A stretch of DNA of 64,000 nt from Plazaster borealis (GCA_021014325.1 CM037472.1:37658234-37722233); one strand, 5' to 3'. Shown: positions 27,481 through 39,818, counted from the stretch's first letter. Notes: generated from the letters alone by a model not told the origin. Numbers and translations are program-made.

Positions 27481-27734
27481 TAACTAAAATTGACCATATT
27501 TTTGACCGCATGAGGGTGTTTCATCAAGGAATTGTCTTACAATCACAATAACAGTTTCATCTTATTCTAATTGCCTGTATGTAGTTTTCTTGCATCAATG
27601 ACGAAATACACAAACATAATAATAACAAAAATGAAAACCCCCCAGTTTGTTTGTTTTGCATCACTTGAATTCGTTTCCCATAAGCCCTCACGCGGTCAAA
27701 AATCACAGGGCCCACTGAAAAGAAGGGTAGTAGG

Positions 27735-27955
27735 AGACCCTTCCCATGAAATATGCTAATTACATTTACGCATGCGTACATACACTCTTGGTTGGCAAAC
27801 GCCATAGAGTTGTGCACTTTGCAGACGCACAAATGGGTGCGTGACACGCCACCATCAGTCCAATACAAAAAGTCAGGATGTGTCCTCATATTGCCAACCA
27901 GAAGTGTTCGTGCGCATGCACGATGTGCAATTTACATATTTTATGGGTAGGGTCT
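27735..27955. repeat. 221-bp foldback with arms of about 63 bases
   Basis: AGACCCTTCCCATGAAATAT at the left pairs with ATATTTTATGGGTAGGGTCT at the right. The pairing continues through TTTACGCATGCGTAC / GTGCGCATGCACGATG and TTGGTTGGCAA / TTGCCAACCAG. The arms are near 80% complementary by eye. No coding content. Confidence 0.8.
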
Positions 27956-28430
27956 AAATATGTCAGGAGCTTCGACACACCATTTAAAAGCACCTAACAA
28001 ATGCCTAAATAAGACTGTTATTATCACTATTATTATTACAATTGTTTTACTTCTGTACTGAATCACATAAAGAAGGTTTTCAAATTGTTATAACAAAGTG
28101 ATAATTTCTTAATAGATTTTCCTGACAATTTTTATGACTCTGTAATGAAACGTACAAACATAATAACAAAAGACCATAAATGTGAGGACTTTTGTTGAAG
28201 GCATACATGTGGGTGGTTGACATTCAAATGAAAAGGTATTATGACTTGTTTTCCCATTTAAAATGTCGACCGTACTACAAGGTGTAAATTTCCATGCAGA
28301 AAAATACAAGGAAGGGGAAATTTGTTGACACAATTTGTTTTATAAACTGCACTAAATTTCTATTTTTTGGGGACAGCGAGGAAAGAAGGTATTGCTAAAA
28401 GCATGCAACATGGACATCAACATCATTTTG

Positions 28431-28850
28431 CGTGTCGTGGCCGAGCGGATAAGAGCACCGGACTCAAGCTCTGGTGTTTCTGATCAGCAGAGTATGGGTT
28501 CGAGTCCCGGTCGTGACACTAGTGTCCTTAAGCAAGACACTTAACCATTATTTGCTGCGTCCTTCGGATGGGACGTAAAGCCTTAGGTCCCGTGTGTTGT
28601 GTAATGCACAAAAAAGAACCCAGTGCACTTATCGTAAAGAGAAGGGGTTCGCCCCGGTGTAAACCTTGTAAACCATTACATGGTGCTATGTAAAGGAAAA
28701 GGTCTCATACTTCAAAAACATAGCCCGGCCACATACCTTGCAGGAAAAATACCGAATGTTGGAGCACCATGAGCGTCACTGAGTGACGGATTTGAGCGCT
28801 ATATAAGAAGCCACTATTATTGATTATTATATGAACATAATAATAATAAA
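28431..28850 (+). mobile_element. Full-length SINE with tRNA-Leu(CAA)-like head
   Basis: The best preserved copy. A box TGGCCGAGCGG, anticodon arm CCGGA-CTCAAGC-TCTGG (anticodon CAA), a long variable arm and the B box GGTTCGAGTCC at 28431-28519. The body ends in GAGCGCTATATAAGAAGCCA and an (ATT)n tail. Internal Pol III promoter inferred from the boxes. Confidence 0.9.
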
Positions 28851-29880
28851 GAGAGAAAATGAATAACAGATGCATATCTTTTTCAACATACATGTACAAG
28901 TAGTTGTCTACTTAAGAACAGAGGGGCTCCCAAGGTCGAGTTCACTTTTGTGATGCAATCATTTTCCAACAGATAGGGTCCTTATGAATGTTGGGAAAAA
29001 ATTACAAGTCTGTAACCTCACTTTAAAATCGTGTAAAATGCCAATGTTGTATTTGATACCCTTCCAGTGCGAATTTTATCAATATTAAAAAAACATCCCA
29101 TGAAATCACATTTCAAATACATGGGGTCTGTACATTTTTGTACTGGAATCTATTTCAGTTCATTCCTGAAGTGTTACGACAATCAATCAAAAAGGCGTTG
29201 ATGCATGAAATCCCCTTTGGAATGTACAGCACAGACGCATTTGTTGTTGATGAGAACAGAAGAGGTCCACATAATGTAGGGACTTGAAACACTATGCGGA
29301 CTTACACACATCCACACAGTGTTTTTTTACAGTGTTGAGGAATAACATTTTATGTAGAGTACAGAAAAAAGGAATGTCCACAGAGTGACTGCAACACAGA
29401 GCTGTGTGCAAACACAAGTGTCTAAACACCTGCAATCGGGACCTCCTATTGACCCTCTTTTGTTTGTACTCTAACTTTTGAGCAACAGCTGAGCTCCCAT
29501 TGGTTTTGTACACACTTTCCACCTGGGGACCCATGAAGCCACCCAACCGGGGACCCTATTGTCCTCTTTTGTTACAGGTCCCTAGTTTGAATGTGTCTAC
29601 CTACCCCTCTCCCCACACACACAGGTGTCATCCATAACAGCCGAAGGCACTGCACCCATTCTCACGACAGTATCCACATCGTCTCCTCAAGCTTCACTCC
29701 CTTATGCTTTCTCCCCGATGTCAAAGATGCATTTCAGAAATGATTGAAGTCCGCTGACATCAAAAGCCAGACCAAAGTTTTTGACGGCATGAAATTTCAC
29801 GTGTGATGCAGATTGCTTGAGTATGGAATACTTTACATTTCACCTGTAAAGCTTGGGCTGATTCAACCTAGAATTGTTAC
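28851..29880. other. Unassigned DNA with a low-copy repeat
   Basis: 29437-29600 (CTATTGTCCTCTTTTGTTAC, AGGTCCCTAGTTTGAATGTG) resembles 58290-58430. Otherwise nothing recognised. Confidence 0.45.
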
Positions 29881-30613
29881 CCAACCCCCCCCCCCCCTAC
29901 AAGTTCAACAACAACATGTACCCGTATATAAAGAACACCACAGCATTTGACTTCAATTTAATCATTATCATATTACCCAATCCTTCCCCCTCAAAATAAA
30001 AACTAAAAAAAATAACAAGAGCGACGAGATCCTTCGGACTGAGGGGGCACACTATGTGAATCCCACAAGGGCCCAAGAGTCTACAGTATGAACCATTAAA
30101 CTGCTGCAGGGAAACCAAACACTTGGGGCAGATTATGTGACATTACTAAAACCAATCCCACTTTGCAATTTTGTGTACAGTTACGATATGCAGTGTTAAC
30201 ATCAGGCGCGCAATCCATGGCAGATGAATACCAGAGAACAGGTAAGGTATCTCTTGTGTCAAGGTGACCTACACGTACATTTTAAGTTTATCACACCGAA
30301 CTCACTGGTAACAACGCCCAAAGTATATCGTGTACGGCAAGAGACATTTCACATGGACAATTCGGTCCGTCATCTGTCGTCTATAAAGACAAATTGATGA
30401 ATTACATGGAAGTCTAAACACCCACTATTTCCATATCCCTACCCACGGAAAGTTACAAAACCTTCTGGGGCAGGTAGGCATGCATTTGCAAATTTATCGT
30501 TCGGCTTGTTCTGTAGCCATACCCCTAGATCAGATTTTGTTTGTGTGTTACATTTACGTAAGTTATTGTGTTTTGTTCATTCTTTTTTATATATATAATT
30601 TTGTTTACTGATT

Positions 30614-30985
30614 GCATATTAACATTTAGTTTTTTCATTTTCTACAATATTTATTTAATTTTCATGAAAAAGAGGGCACATAGTATGCTTTACTAAGCAC
30701 AATATTTTTTTGAACTTTTCAATATAAACCACTGTTTGTTCGATTTTATTTTATTTTACAAATGATGAACATGTGTAATGTACGTTTCAAATGACCTGCT
30801 GTTCGTAAAGTTGTCTCAAATGAGCAACATTTCAAGTTATTTCTTTGCTTTCCTTACTCCTCATAATGTAATGGGTATTTTTGGACTCTGTATTTCATAT
30901 GATTGATAACAAATATTAGCATTCCGTTATTTCTACGATATTTATTTAATTTTCATGAATGGGAGGGCACATAGTATGCTTTACT
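30614..30985. repeat. Direct repeat pair, about 300 bases apart
   Basis: ATATTTATTTAATTTTCATG then GGGCACATAGTATGCTTTACT occur at 30648-30695 and 30939-30985, nearly identical. The following 31040-31140 resembles a SINE or LINE tail ending in TTTATTATTA. Confidence 0.65.
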
Positions 30986-31780
30986 CGACGAGTAAATTTA
31001 CGGATTTTAAATATTTTTGGGAGTTTCTGTACATTCTTCAGAAGGTAATCTTTTCGACACTACTTTTGTAAAGTGCCTCAGAGCTTATATTTAGAAGTTG
31101 TTGCACTCTATACAAGTTTGTATTGTTGTTTATTATTAAACAGTTGAATGGATTCACAATTCACAAACCATCACTACGAGAGATGCTTTGGTTTTTAACT
31201 GGACAGTTTGTGATAACGATTTTAGCAACCACAAGCTCCATTAGTAAAAGTAGCGATCACGGTACATACACAATAGACTACACATAGTAACCTTCAAATT
31301 ACTTTATTCTTCCTGCAAAGAGTCCTTTTCCCCCTTTATTTAATACATTTGCTGGAATTCTGCAGGTGAAGTGAAACAAAAAGTCTTCCTGTCGAGGCAA
31401 TGAATTTTCTTCACAACTGGTTCCTCGAGAAAAAAAACCCCAAGATTATTTTATCATTAATTTCATTTTTCTGCGATTTGTTTGTGAATACAAAACAAAA
31501 GCATGAAAGAAAGCTTTAGTCCTGCCGAGTGAGATGCCACCGTGGACTGACAACTGAGAGAACCTTTACTGTCATCATAAAAGTGTTCACGGTGCTAATT
31601 GCTGCTGAAGATCCTTGGAAATTGATAATTTACAATCAAATCGAAAAGAAATGTTTGCATAATTTATTACTAATGTGGAGTTGTAATTATTTATTATTTT
31701 TGTCGAGGCTTGTCTGAATTTAATAGCTATGATTTGAAGGTAAACCAGAAAGATGGGGTTTACATGTAGGTTACATTTAA

Positions 31781-32137
31781 GGTACTGGACACGTTTGGTA
31801 ATTGTCAAAGACCAGTGTTCTCACTTGGTGTATCCAAACATATGCATAAAATAACAAACCTGTGAAAATTTGGGCTCAATTGGTCATCGAAGTTGCAAGA
31901 AAATAATGAAAGTAAAAACACCCTTGTTGCACAAATTTGTGTGCTTTCAGATGCCTGAAAAAGTCTTTTTCAGATTCAAATATGTGAGAAATTGCCTCTT
32001 TCTCAAAAACAATGTTACTTCAGAGGGAGTCGTTTCTCACAATGTTTCATACTATCAACAGCTCTCCAATGGTCGTGACCCAGTAAGTTTTTATGCTTAT
32101 AAATATTTTGAGTAGTTACCAAAAGTGTCCAGTGCCT
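31781..32137. mobile_element. TTAA-flanked foldback element
   Basis: TTAA at 31777-31780 and 32138-32141. Ends GGTACTGGACACGTTTGGT and ACCAAAAGTGTCCAGTGCCT. The centre is a short hairpin CTGAAAAA / TTTTTCAG at 31955-31973. Confidence 0.88.
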
Positions 32138-32950
32138 TTAAAGCTGCGACCATTTTCCTTTTATAATATGTACACCAAACTTTGGAAAAACTTGAACCAA
32201 GATGACCCAATTTCAATCTTGTTGACATGACGATTTTCCCCAGATGCATGTCAGGGGAAGCGACTTCTGTATTTTTGTTAGGGGAGATTTAAACCAACAA
32301 AATCATAAAAATCGTGAAAAAAAAACCTTGATGAATAAAAGGCCCAATAATACAAGTTTTCAGAAAACATTGACAGTTGCAAATATAAACAATATTCGAC
32401 TCAATACAGGATGGATAAAAACTTTTGGATGCGTTCGGATTTATACTTTTGAGTAACAACTCCTTACTGAAAAATCATGCGAACGTCCAGAGTGATTTCA
32501 ACCTGTACCATTATTTACACCAAGTGACATTCAAGCTCACCGCTAGCTGCAACTGTGTGACTGTGAAGTTATCGATGTTTGCATCTAATTACGGGAGAAG
32601 AAACTTGATCTAAACTTAATAAGATTTTTAGAGGTTTCCTTCTCTCTCCCTTTTCATCTTGCTGGACATACAGTGCCTTAATTCTACATCTGTAAAGGGC
32701 AAACTACGTTTAATGTTCATATTCTCCATATATGCAAGAATGAAGTCTCTCAAAATCAATGACGCTGCGATGGGGGTCTTTTTAGAGATGCAAGAAAAGC
32801 CAAACAAGCAGTTCCTTGTCACCTCTTACAATTCTGTGGAACACGTTCCTTAAATTTATTACATTTTAAAATTGTATTCCACCAAGGTCAACGCCTTGGC
32901 AACAGAAACAAACGCAGACTGACTAATGCACTACTAATACATGTACTACA

Positions 32951-33355
32951 GGGCTCGAATTTTACACTGGACAACAGGCCCGAGGCCAGTGATTTTAGTG
33001 TCAGGCCAGTAAACTCACGACTGGACAAGTCCGAAGGTCTTGTGTTTTTCAATTCAATATCTTCTGTTTCATTAATTTTGTTTACTGATCCTCAAATGTT
33101 AACTTTAATTCTGATAAATATCTTTCAATTCTGTTGAGTATAAAAGTCTACTTACCGATAAGAACAAAAGGAGATCAAAACAATATGATAAAACTGTGAT
33201 TTTATTTTGATTTAGGTCTTTTCATGTCTTTTCATATTTTGAATCTGGTCTTGTACAAAGTATTTCGGTACAGTAAAAATTCCGAGCTACAAGCCCTGTG
33301 GTCTTGTGAATTTTTCCCTGAATGCCATGCCCTGTACTACAACACTACCCTAAGG
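32951..33355. repeat. Dispersed repeat starting CAGGGCTCGAATTTTACACT
   Basis: It begins CAGGGCTCGAATTTTACACT and ends AATTCCGAGCTACAAGCCCTG, a loosely inverted pair. Related sequence lies at 49374-49695 (CAGGGCTCGAATTTGGGG and GATTTTATTTAAAAGACCAG) and more weakly at 59933-60150. Confidence 0.65.
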
Positions 33356-33726
33356 TACAATGTATTCTACCGCGCCATCTTAGTCAACTCTCACTAGTAA
33401 CCCTGCCTTGAGTATTACAGCACAAGATGTCAAAAGGCACAATTACACCATGGAATGTGTACGTAGCCTACACATATGGTATTCAGCTAATTAGCTTCTG
33501 GTATGGAGGCTCCGTGCATGTACCTGCACATCCACTGGTCCTGTTTCTATGGTACATATGCGCGTATGTACACATTCTGTATAATACATGTTGAAGATTA
33601 AATTTTTACGATGCTGTAGAAGGGAGAATTTACATGTACACGTAACCAAGCAAAATGTTACATAGGATCTGGAAATGCAGGGCGTCCAAATTTGCTGAAA
33701 ACTTTATTTAAATTTTTCTTTTTTAA

Positions 33727-34093
33727 AGGCACTATACACAATTGGTAATTACTCAAAACATATATTAGCTTTAAAACTTACTTGGTAACGAGCAACGGAG
33801 AGCTGTTGATAGTATAAAACATTGTGAGAATCGACTCCCTCTGAAGTAACGTAGTTTTTGAGAAACAGGTACATGTAATTTCTCACTAAAATATTTGAAT
33901 CTGTAAAAGACTTTTCAGGCCTCTCAAAGCACATAAATTTGTGCAACAAGGGTGTTTTTTCTTTTATTATTTTCTTCCAACTTCAATAACCAATTGAGCC
34001 CAAATTTTCACAGGTTTGTTATTTAATGCATATGTTGGGATACATCAAGTGAGAATACTGGTCTTTGACAATTACCAAGCACGTCCAGTGCCT
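33727..34093. mobile_element. TTAA-flanked foldback element
   Basis: TTAA at 33723-33726 and 34094-34097. Ends AGGCACTATACACAATTGGT and ACCAAGCACGTCCAGTGCCT. Aligns in reverse to 31781-32137. Confidence 0.88.
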
Positions 34094-34293
34094 TTAAAGG
34101 GGGTGTCTAAATTACGATTACTTCCAACACTTTTCCATGCAAATGACAGATAAGCCTAAACCAGGGAATCAAAAGAAAAAAGAAAACAAAACGTGTCCTA
34201 AAATGTCCAGAAGCCAGTGGACCTAGACAAACCTCTGGCAAAGCAACCACTGCACACAGTGTGTACATAGCTCCTCTGCCGTACTCTATTTTT

Positions 34294-34457
34294 GCAGGCC
34301 TGACATTTCATTTTTGAGAGGGCAAGACCGCTCTCACGTTGCTAAGGGCGCTTTCACTGGAAAATCTTTAAGTCTATGGGAAATTGTTGAAGAGGCAACC
34401 AAGGCCAAGACCAGGGGCAACAGAGGCAACCTCCATGTAATTCCAATCCAGGCCTGC
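34294..34457. mobile_element. Dispersed repeat with GCAGGCCTG ends
   Basis: GCAGGCCTGACATTTC at the left and ATCCAGGCCTGC at the right are inverted. The interior GGCCAAGACCAGGGGCAACA is shared with 16143-16300 and 48511-48677. Short, non-coding and probably non-autonomous. Confidence 0.75.
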
Positions 34458-34504
34458 TTGTGTGTTTCTTCAAACATATTTTTAAACCTAATTGTGTTTC
34501 CGGC

Positions 34505-34636
34505 CCAGAACAGAGCCAAATTTGACTGAAAAGATCATTGAAAAGGCCATTTTAATGATTAAAAAAAGGGCAAAAAAGAGGGGGTTTTGTAGGGTCGGGC
34601 GGGGACGATCAACAACTGTTTTTTTTTATGTGGCCC
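34505..34636. repeat. Dispersed repeat interrupted at its right side
   Basis: AGCCAAATTTGACTGAAAAG, GTAGGGTCGGGCGGGGACGA and ATGTGGCCCTAT match 62095-62232, where the text continues as TTATGATAACAC. Here it is broken by the element at 34637-34851. Confidence 0.75.
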
Positions 34637-34851
34637 TATAGACGATGTGACCTCTGACGTCACTCGAAAACCATAATATGAGGCGTGCGCATGTCGCCGG
34701 GCAAAACCTTTGTGTACTTGACAGCCAGCTAGAAAGTACACACAATCTTACCGTGAGTACTATGCGTCTTCTTGCCCGGCGGAACATGACTTGGACAGTG
34801 TTTTGTCAACAGAGGGCAGTTTGAATGTAAACAAAGGTCACATCGTCTATA
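34637..34851. mobile_element. TA-flanked inverted-repeat element, 17-bp perfect ends
   Basis: TATAGACGATGTGACCT at 34637-34653 is the exact reverse complement of 34835-34851. Deeper arms with GTCGCCGGGCAAAAC and GTCTTCTTGCCCGGCGG also pair, so most of the 215 bp folds back. Terminal TATAG/CTATA fits a TA target, as used by Tc1/mariner elements. Confidence 0.85.
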
Positions 34852-35496
34852 CTGACAAATCTAAATTGCATAAAAGTAAATCACTCTGTATTGTACCGCA
34901 ACAGTGATTGATTCAACTTCTTTTAATCAAAGTGGAAGCTGTTTTCCACTTTTTGTTTTGTTTCTGTTTATACTTCTATTAGGTAACCCCCTTTTTTTCT
35001 TTTTCGTAGAGCAAAGAATCAAATGCGGAAGTCTCGATGATAAAAAGATACAAACTGTCAGGGACCATTGTGCATGATGCACTGTTCAGTTCTATTACCC
35101 ACTAAGTGTACTAGCCTGATAGAAAGTGGAGATTCCCGCCCCCCCCCCCCCCCAACAGTGCCTTGGCAATTTCCGCCACTGAAGCAGTTCTTACGACTTC
35201 CTCTTAGAATATTTCCCAAAGAGTGGGGCAAACAAAACAACTTACTAAGAAAGTTGGACGAGAAGATCTTATAATGAGGGGTGCCTTGCACATGTGAAAA
35301 AGTGACTCAACCCATGGATTCCTTGGAGATCGTTTGGGGGTGTCCTGTGGTGGTCCCCCCCCCCCCAGTGGTGAGCGAGTGTTCAGTGTGAACGGAATGT
35401 TTTCACAGAGCAGGATGCAACCTTGTTATCTGTCTAAGATGAGTAATCCAACAGCTGGGCATCAGACATAACCACACATAACACCTTAATCATATT

Positions 35497-36102
35497 CAAT
35501 CAAGTCAAACATTACACACATATCATTACCGCCGGTCAGGGAGCCTCCAGGTTGACTGTCAATTCAGCCATTTTGATGATGCACTTGTTTTCAAAAAAAC
35601 CAGTTTGGTCCATTATGACAACACATTCACAAGAGTAACAATACTACAATGTATGGTTTGTATTATTTAAAAGTTCAAGAAATGATGTCACGTATCAATC
35701 AAGTCAAACATTACACACATATCATTACCGCCGGACAGGGAGCCTCCAGGTTGCCTGTCAATTCAGCCACTTTGATGATGCACTTGTTTTCAAAAAGCAA
35801 GTTTGGTCCATTATGACAACACATTCACAAGAGTGGCAACACTACAATGTATGGTTTGTATTATTTAAAAGTTCAAGAAATGATGTCATGTATCAATCAA
35901 GTCAAACATTACACACATATCATTACCGCCGGACAGGGAGCCTCCAGGTTGCCTGTCAATTCAGCCATTTTGATGATGCACTTGTTTAAAAAACCTAATT
36001 TTGTCCATTATGACAACACAGTCACGAGAGTGGCAACAGTACAATGTATGATTTGTAATATTTAAAGTTCAAGAACTGATGGAGGAAATGATGTCATGTA
36101 TC
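35497..36102. repeat. Tandem array: three units of 198 bp
   Basis: TCAATCAAGTCAAACATTAC begins units at 35497, 35695 and 35893, a constant step of 198. Each unit contains ATTACCGCCGG(T/A)CAGGGAGC and TTGATGATGCACTTG. Differences between units are few, so the array is fairly young. Confidence 0.92.
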
Positions 36103-36123
36103 TAAGCATCACCTCAGCCCATT

Positions 36124-37715
36124 GATACATTGGCCAGGGGTTGCTCTTAACTTTTTTTTTCAACTAGCCAGCAGGACCAGTTGGCTTGATTTTTAACTGG
36201 TCCGCAAGGTTTTTGAATGGTCCGTCAGTTTTTTAATAACATTTTTCATACTGATATGATTGAAACAATGTCCTGAGTTAACTATACATTAATAGCCATA
36301 CTTTATTATGTTAAGACAGTTATTGTGTTCGTTAGGAGTACGTTTACTTGTTGATGGCGTAACAATTTTGTTGTCATTATTATTAAATGAAAAATAATAT
36401 TAATAATAATAACTTAACTTAAAGGTATTGTACACTTTTGGTAACAGCTCAAAATCAGTGTCCACATTTTGTGTGATTCAACATATGCATGAGCAAACAA
36501 ACCTGTGAAAGTTTGAGCTCAATTGGTCATCGAGATCACAAGAAAATAGTGAAAAGAGACCTTATGTGTTTTCTGTTTTTTCAAAATATGGCGAGTGATA
36601 AAAACTATTGTTTTACTCATTTCTCAGAAACGATAGCATTTTAGGCAGAAATATTTTAAGGAACCCTTTCTACCATTACTTACTTTAAATCATGTAAGTT
36701 GTGTGTAAATCTGTGAACATTTGTGTTTTTCGATCTTACCAATAGTGTACAGGGCCTTTAACACAGGTGAGATTTTTCAGACGCAAATTGGAAATGATCT
36801 TTGGATAGTTTCAGTTCATAGATGATGGTTTCAGTATCCAAAGACAGAAAGTAATTCCATGGGACAAGTACTTTTTTATGAAAGAAAATGCTTGTGGTTA
36901 ATTAAAAACAAATAACTTTAAAACCGACTTGATAAAAAAAACCATGAACTTGTTAATGTTATTGATGATTGTCATTAATCTACGGTACCGAAGAAGGAGG
37001 GTTAGTGTTACGCACGATCGCTGTAGGACAATAGCAGTCTTTCAATCACCCCGCAAAATAAACCCCCCAAAACAACAAAACAAAATCAAGAAGAAAAAAT
37101 CTTACACTATACCATAAAATACTCTTTTTGTTCATCCAGAGTATCCTTAATTGGTCATTTTTTGTAAGCCTATACAGACCTATACAGCCTATATGTAGTT
37201 TTTCGTAAACAACCTAAAATTTCCACGAAACTGTGCTCCGTTGACCATGCTGTCGACAGAATCTGTGTGCGTACCAGCAACGACAATGTTGTAGATTACA
37301 GCGTGCGCGCACCAGGGATGAATAACCGCTTTTCCCGAGCATGCGCAGAAACGTCAAGTCTTTGGTCAAGGCGTTTGTAACTTGGTTTTGTATGTTATCG
37401 CGTAATTTCACCAATAGAGGGCGTTTACTCTCGCGCTATCGAATTGTTCTAAAACGCCCTCTAGCATTCAATGTTTATTGCATGTATCGTGGCACGCAAA
37501 GTACCGAAATAAAAGACTACAAGCCTGTAAATTGGAAAGGGTGTGTCGCACGATCGTGCATTGTGAACATGTACATCGTGATCGATGTGTTGAGCGTTTC
37601 GCGGCACTTATATTTTTGACTGGCCAGCCGGACCACTTGGCAAGGTGTTTCAGCTGGTCCGCCGCCGTTTCAACTGGCATTTGGCCAGCGGACCACCGCT
37701 AAGGTCGAACCCAAA
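36124..37715. repeat. Decayed repeat with ACTGGTCCGC motifs, split by a TTAA element
   Basis: 36160-36235 (CAGCAGGACCAGTTGGC, AACTGGTCCGCAAGG) and 37619-37710 (GGCCAGCCGGACCACTTGGC, AGCTGGTCCGCCGCCG) share motifs. Between them lie the element at 36423-36757 and a CpG-richer stretch at 37210-37470 with opposed AGAGGGCGTTT and AAACGCCCTCT. Confidence 0.5.
36423..36757. mobile_element. TTAA-flanked foldback element
   Basis: TTAA at 36419-36422 and 36758-36761. Ends AGGTATTGTACACTTTTGGT and ACCAATAGTGTACAGGGCCT. Reverse orientation relative to 23856-24196. Confidence 0.88.
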
Positions 37716-38089
37716 CTATTTTTTGACCCATGCACTCCTAAATCCAGAGATCTGCGGTCAGCATAATGATGCTGCTAATCGTAGGAAAAGAAGGGAAAAA
37801 AGCACTTCTCTGAATTGAAAGAATCCATGCTTCCAGTGTTTAACAGCTAACTCTGCTTAGCATTAGAAAGCTAACTCTGCTTAGCATTAGAAAGCTAACC
37901 CTGTAAGCATTAGAACATGTAGCGGCAACAAGTATTGGGTACCAGATATAGAAACTGACTAAGTATGTCAACTCAACTGTTTTACTATGGATTAGGGGCA
38001 TTACGATGCATGGGTACCGGTACATGACATCTTATTTGTAATGTAACAACGGTATACCAGATACAATGTAAAGTGCAAGTAAATCCAGC

Positions 38090-38410
38090 GTGGGGGAAAC
38101 GGGCAATTATTTTGTAAAGGTGTGGACCCGGGGTTCTCCCCATGCACAAGCTAACGTATTGGTCCGATACGCGTAAATTGCGTGCCGATAAGCGCAAATT
38201 TCGGCTGATACGCAAACAATAAACAAATTTTAAAAATAACAAATCAAGAGAAAACCATATAGAATGCTCCAGATTGCACAGTACAGTAGGGCTTTTATAA
38301 ACCAAGATAAACACCAAGTAGAGAACAATCCTTCGGTCAAACATCAACAATTTTGGTCCAGAATGCCCCCCAGTTTTGAAAAATCCTGGGGAGAACTCGG
38401 AGACCCCTTG
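38090..38410. repeat. Dispersed repeat (AGAATGCTCCAGATTGCACA family)
   Basis: GGGGTTCTCCCCATGCACAA, TCAAGAGAAAACCATATAGA, ATGCTCCAGATTGCACAGTA and AATCCTGGGGAGAACTC match 56370-56655 in order. A 147-codon open frame on the minus strand (37985-38428) is contained in this repeat and is not a gene call. Confidence 0.78.
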
Positions 38411-38660
38411 CCAAAGCATAGGAAACACCTACTGCAGAATGCCCGTTTGCCATTTTTGCGCCATTTTGGGAGTTAATTCCTTGTCATGCATTTGGACTTC
38501 CCAAAACTGAAAATGTCCTCAGGATAGGCGGGTGTCAGAAATCACCAAATGGATCAATACTCTATTTACCTTGATTGCACACACAATTATTTAATTTGCA
38601 TGCACTATGTACACCAAGGATGTCACATTGTTGTACATATGTTTCATTCACAGGTTTATA

Positions 38661-39170
38661 AGGGTGCGTTCGATTAGCTTCCCCGGGTCGACCCAGATCT
38701 CCCCCGTTGCGTTTGAATAGCTTTGACGTCATTCTCGGCTCAGCCCCAAGAGCGGGTCACTTGGGGCTGACCGAGGTGCATGACGTCAAGACGAAAAACT
38801 TTCTCAATGGCCACCATTTTTAATGTAATTCAGCGGGACACTTTCAGTAAGTTTGACACACATTTTCCCCCCTTAAAACAGCGACTTTGTGAGCATTAAG
38901 TATTTTTATATTCGAGGACAAAAACTTGTGTATCAACATGGGCTTGTACAATAATTTAACGTTGCAGTTTTACCTTGAGAATAATTATTTTACGATCTTT
39001 TTCGTGAATCCACGGATGTAATGCACAACATGAAAATAGCTCCGGGTCGCCTGTCCCAAGATGCATTGGTGTGAATGCTGGGGGAAGTTGGCGTTCGATT
39101 AGCTCATGGCAGGGGCTCACCCGGATGAACACACTGGGGTTGACCTTGGTAAGCTAATCAAACGCACCCT
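38661..39170. mobile_element. Inverted-repeat element, 510 bp
   Basis: The ends AGGGTGCGTTCGATTAGCTT and AAGCTAATCAAACGCACCCT are complementary at 19 of 20 positions. Second internal motifs GGGTCAC-TTGGGGCTGAC and GGGGCTCACCCGG repeat the theme. No target duplication was clear and there is no coding content. Confidence 0.82.
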
Positions 39171-39818
39171 AAATAAGCGGGTACATGTAGCTGGCAAATT
39201 TGACAAATTTGTACTGTAGCTCTCAAATTTCTGGGGATCTAGGCTGCCTCTGGACCCCACACACACCATTATGACTTCACACTTGCATCCCGCAAACAAT
39301 GCCACCAATTTGTGGTCATCTGCCGCCTGTTATATAAGATATTTTTGTTGAGTAACAAACCACCGGTTCTGTTCAGAACCAACTCTACTCAAAGAGGTAT
39401 TCACATGGTGCTACCGCAAACCTCTCTTAGTTATACCTCCACCATGCAAAGTTTCAAATCCTACTTGAGTAACAGTGTTCTTGTGTCTTTTGTTGAGAAA
39501 CAGTGTTCTGGGGTTTAGCAAGAAACTTTCAATAACTGTTTCCTGGGATAGTTTCCAATCGATGTGGCGATGTGTTCCAGAAAAGAAATTTTTCTTATCC
39601 TTTTAACAAAAAAAAAAGCTTTATTGTTACTTAATCTACATGTACAATGTACGTAGCAGCAGAACATCCTTTGGAACGGATCCATGCTTGGACCGGATCC
39701 ATGCTTGGACCTAGAGGGCAGGCTATTTTCTAGTCCTTTCAGCCAATTGTACTACTGGTGTATTGTCAACAATCATATTTGGATAACATGTCTGATAGCT
39801 ATGTGTACATGTAATTAA

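Noticed and set aside
37985..38428. 147-codon open frame, minus strand
   Set aside because: Lies across a dispersed repeat (38090-38410) that recurs at 56.4 kb without the frame; no domain seen.
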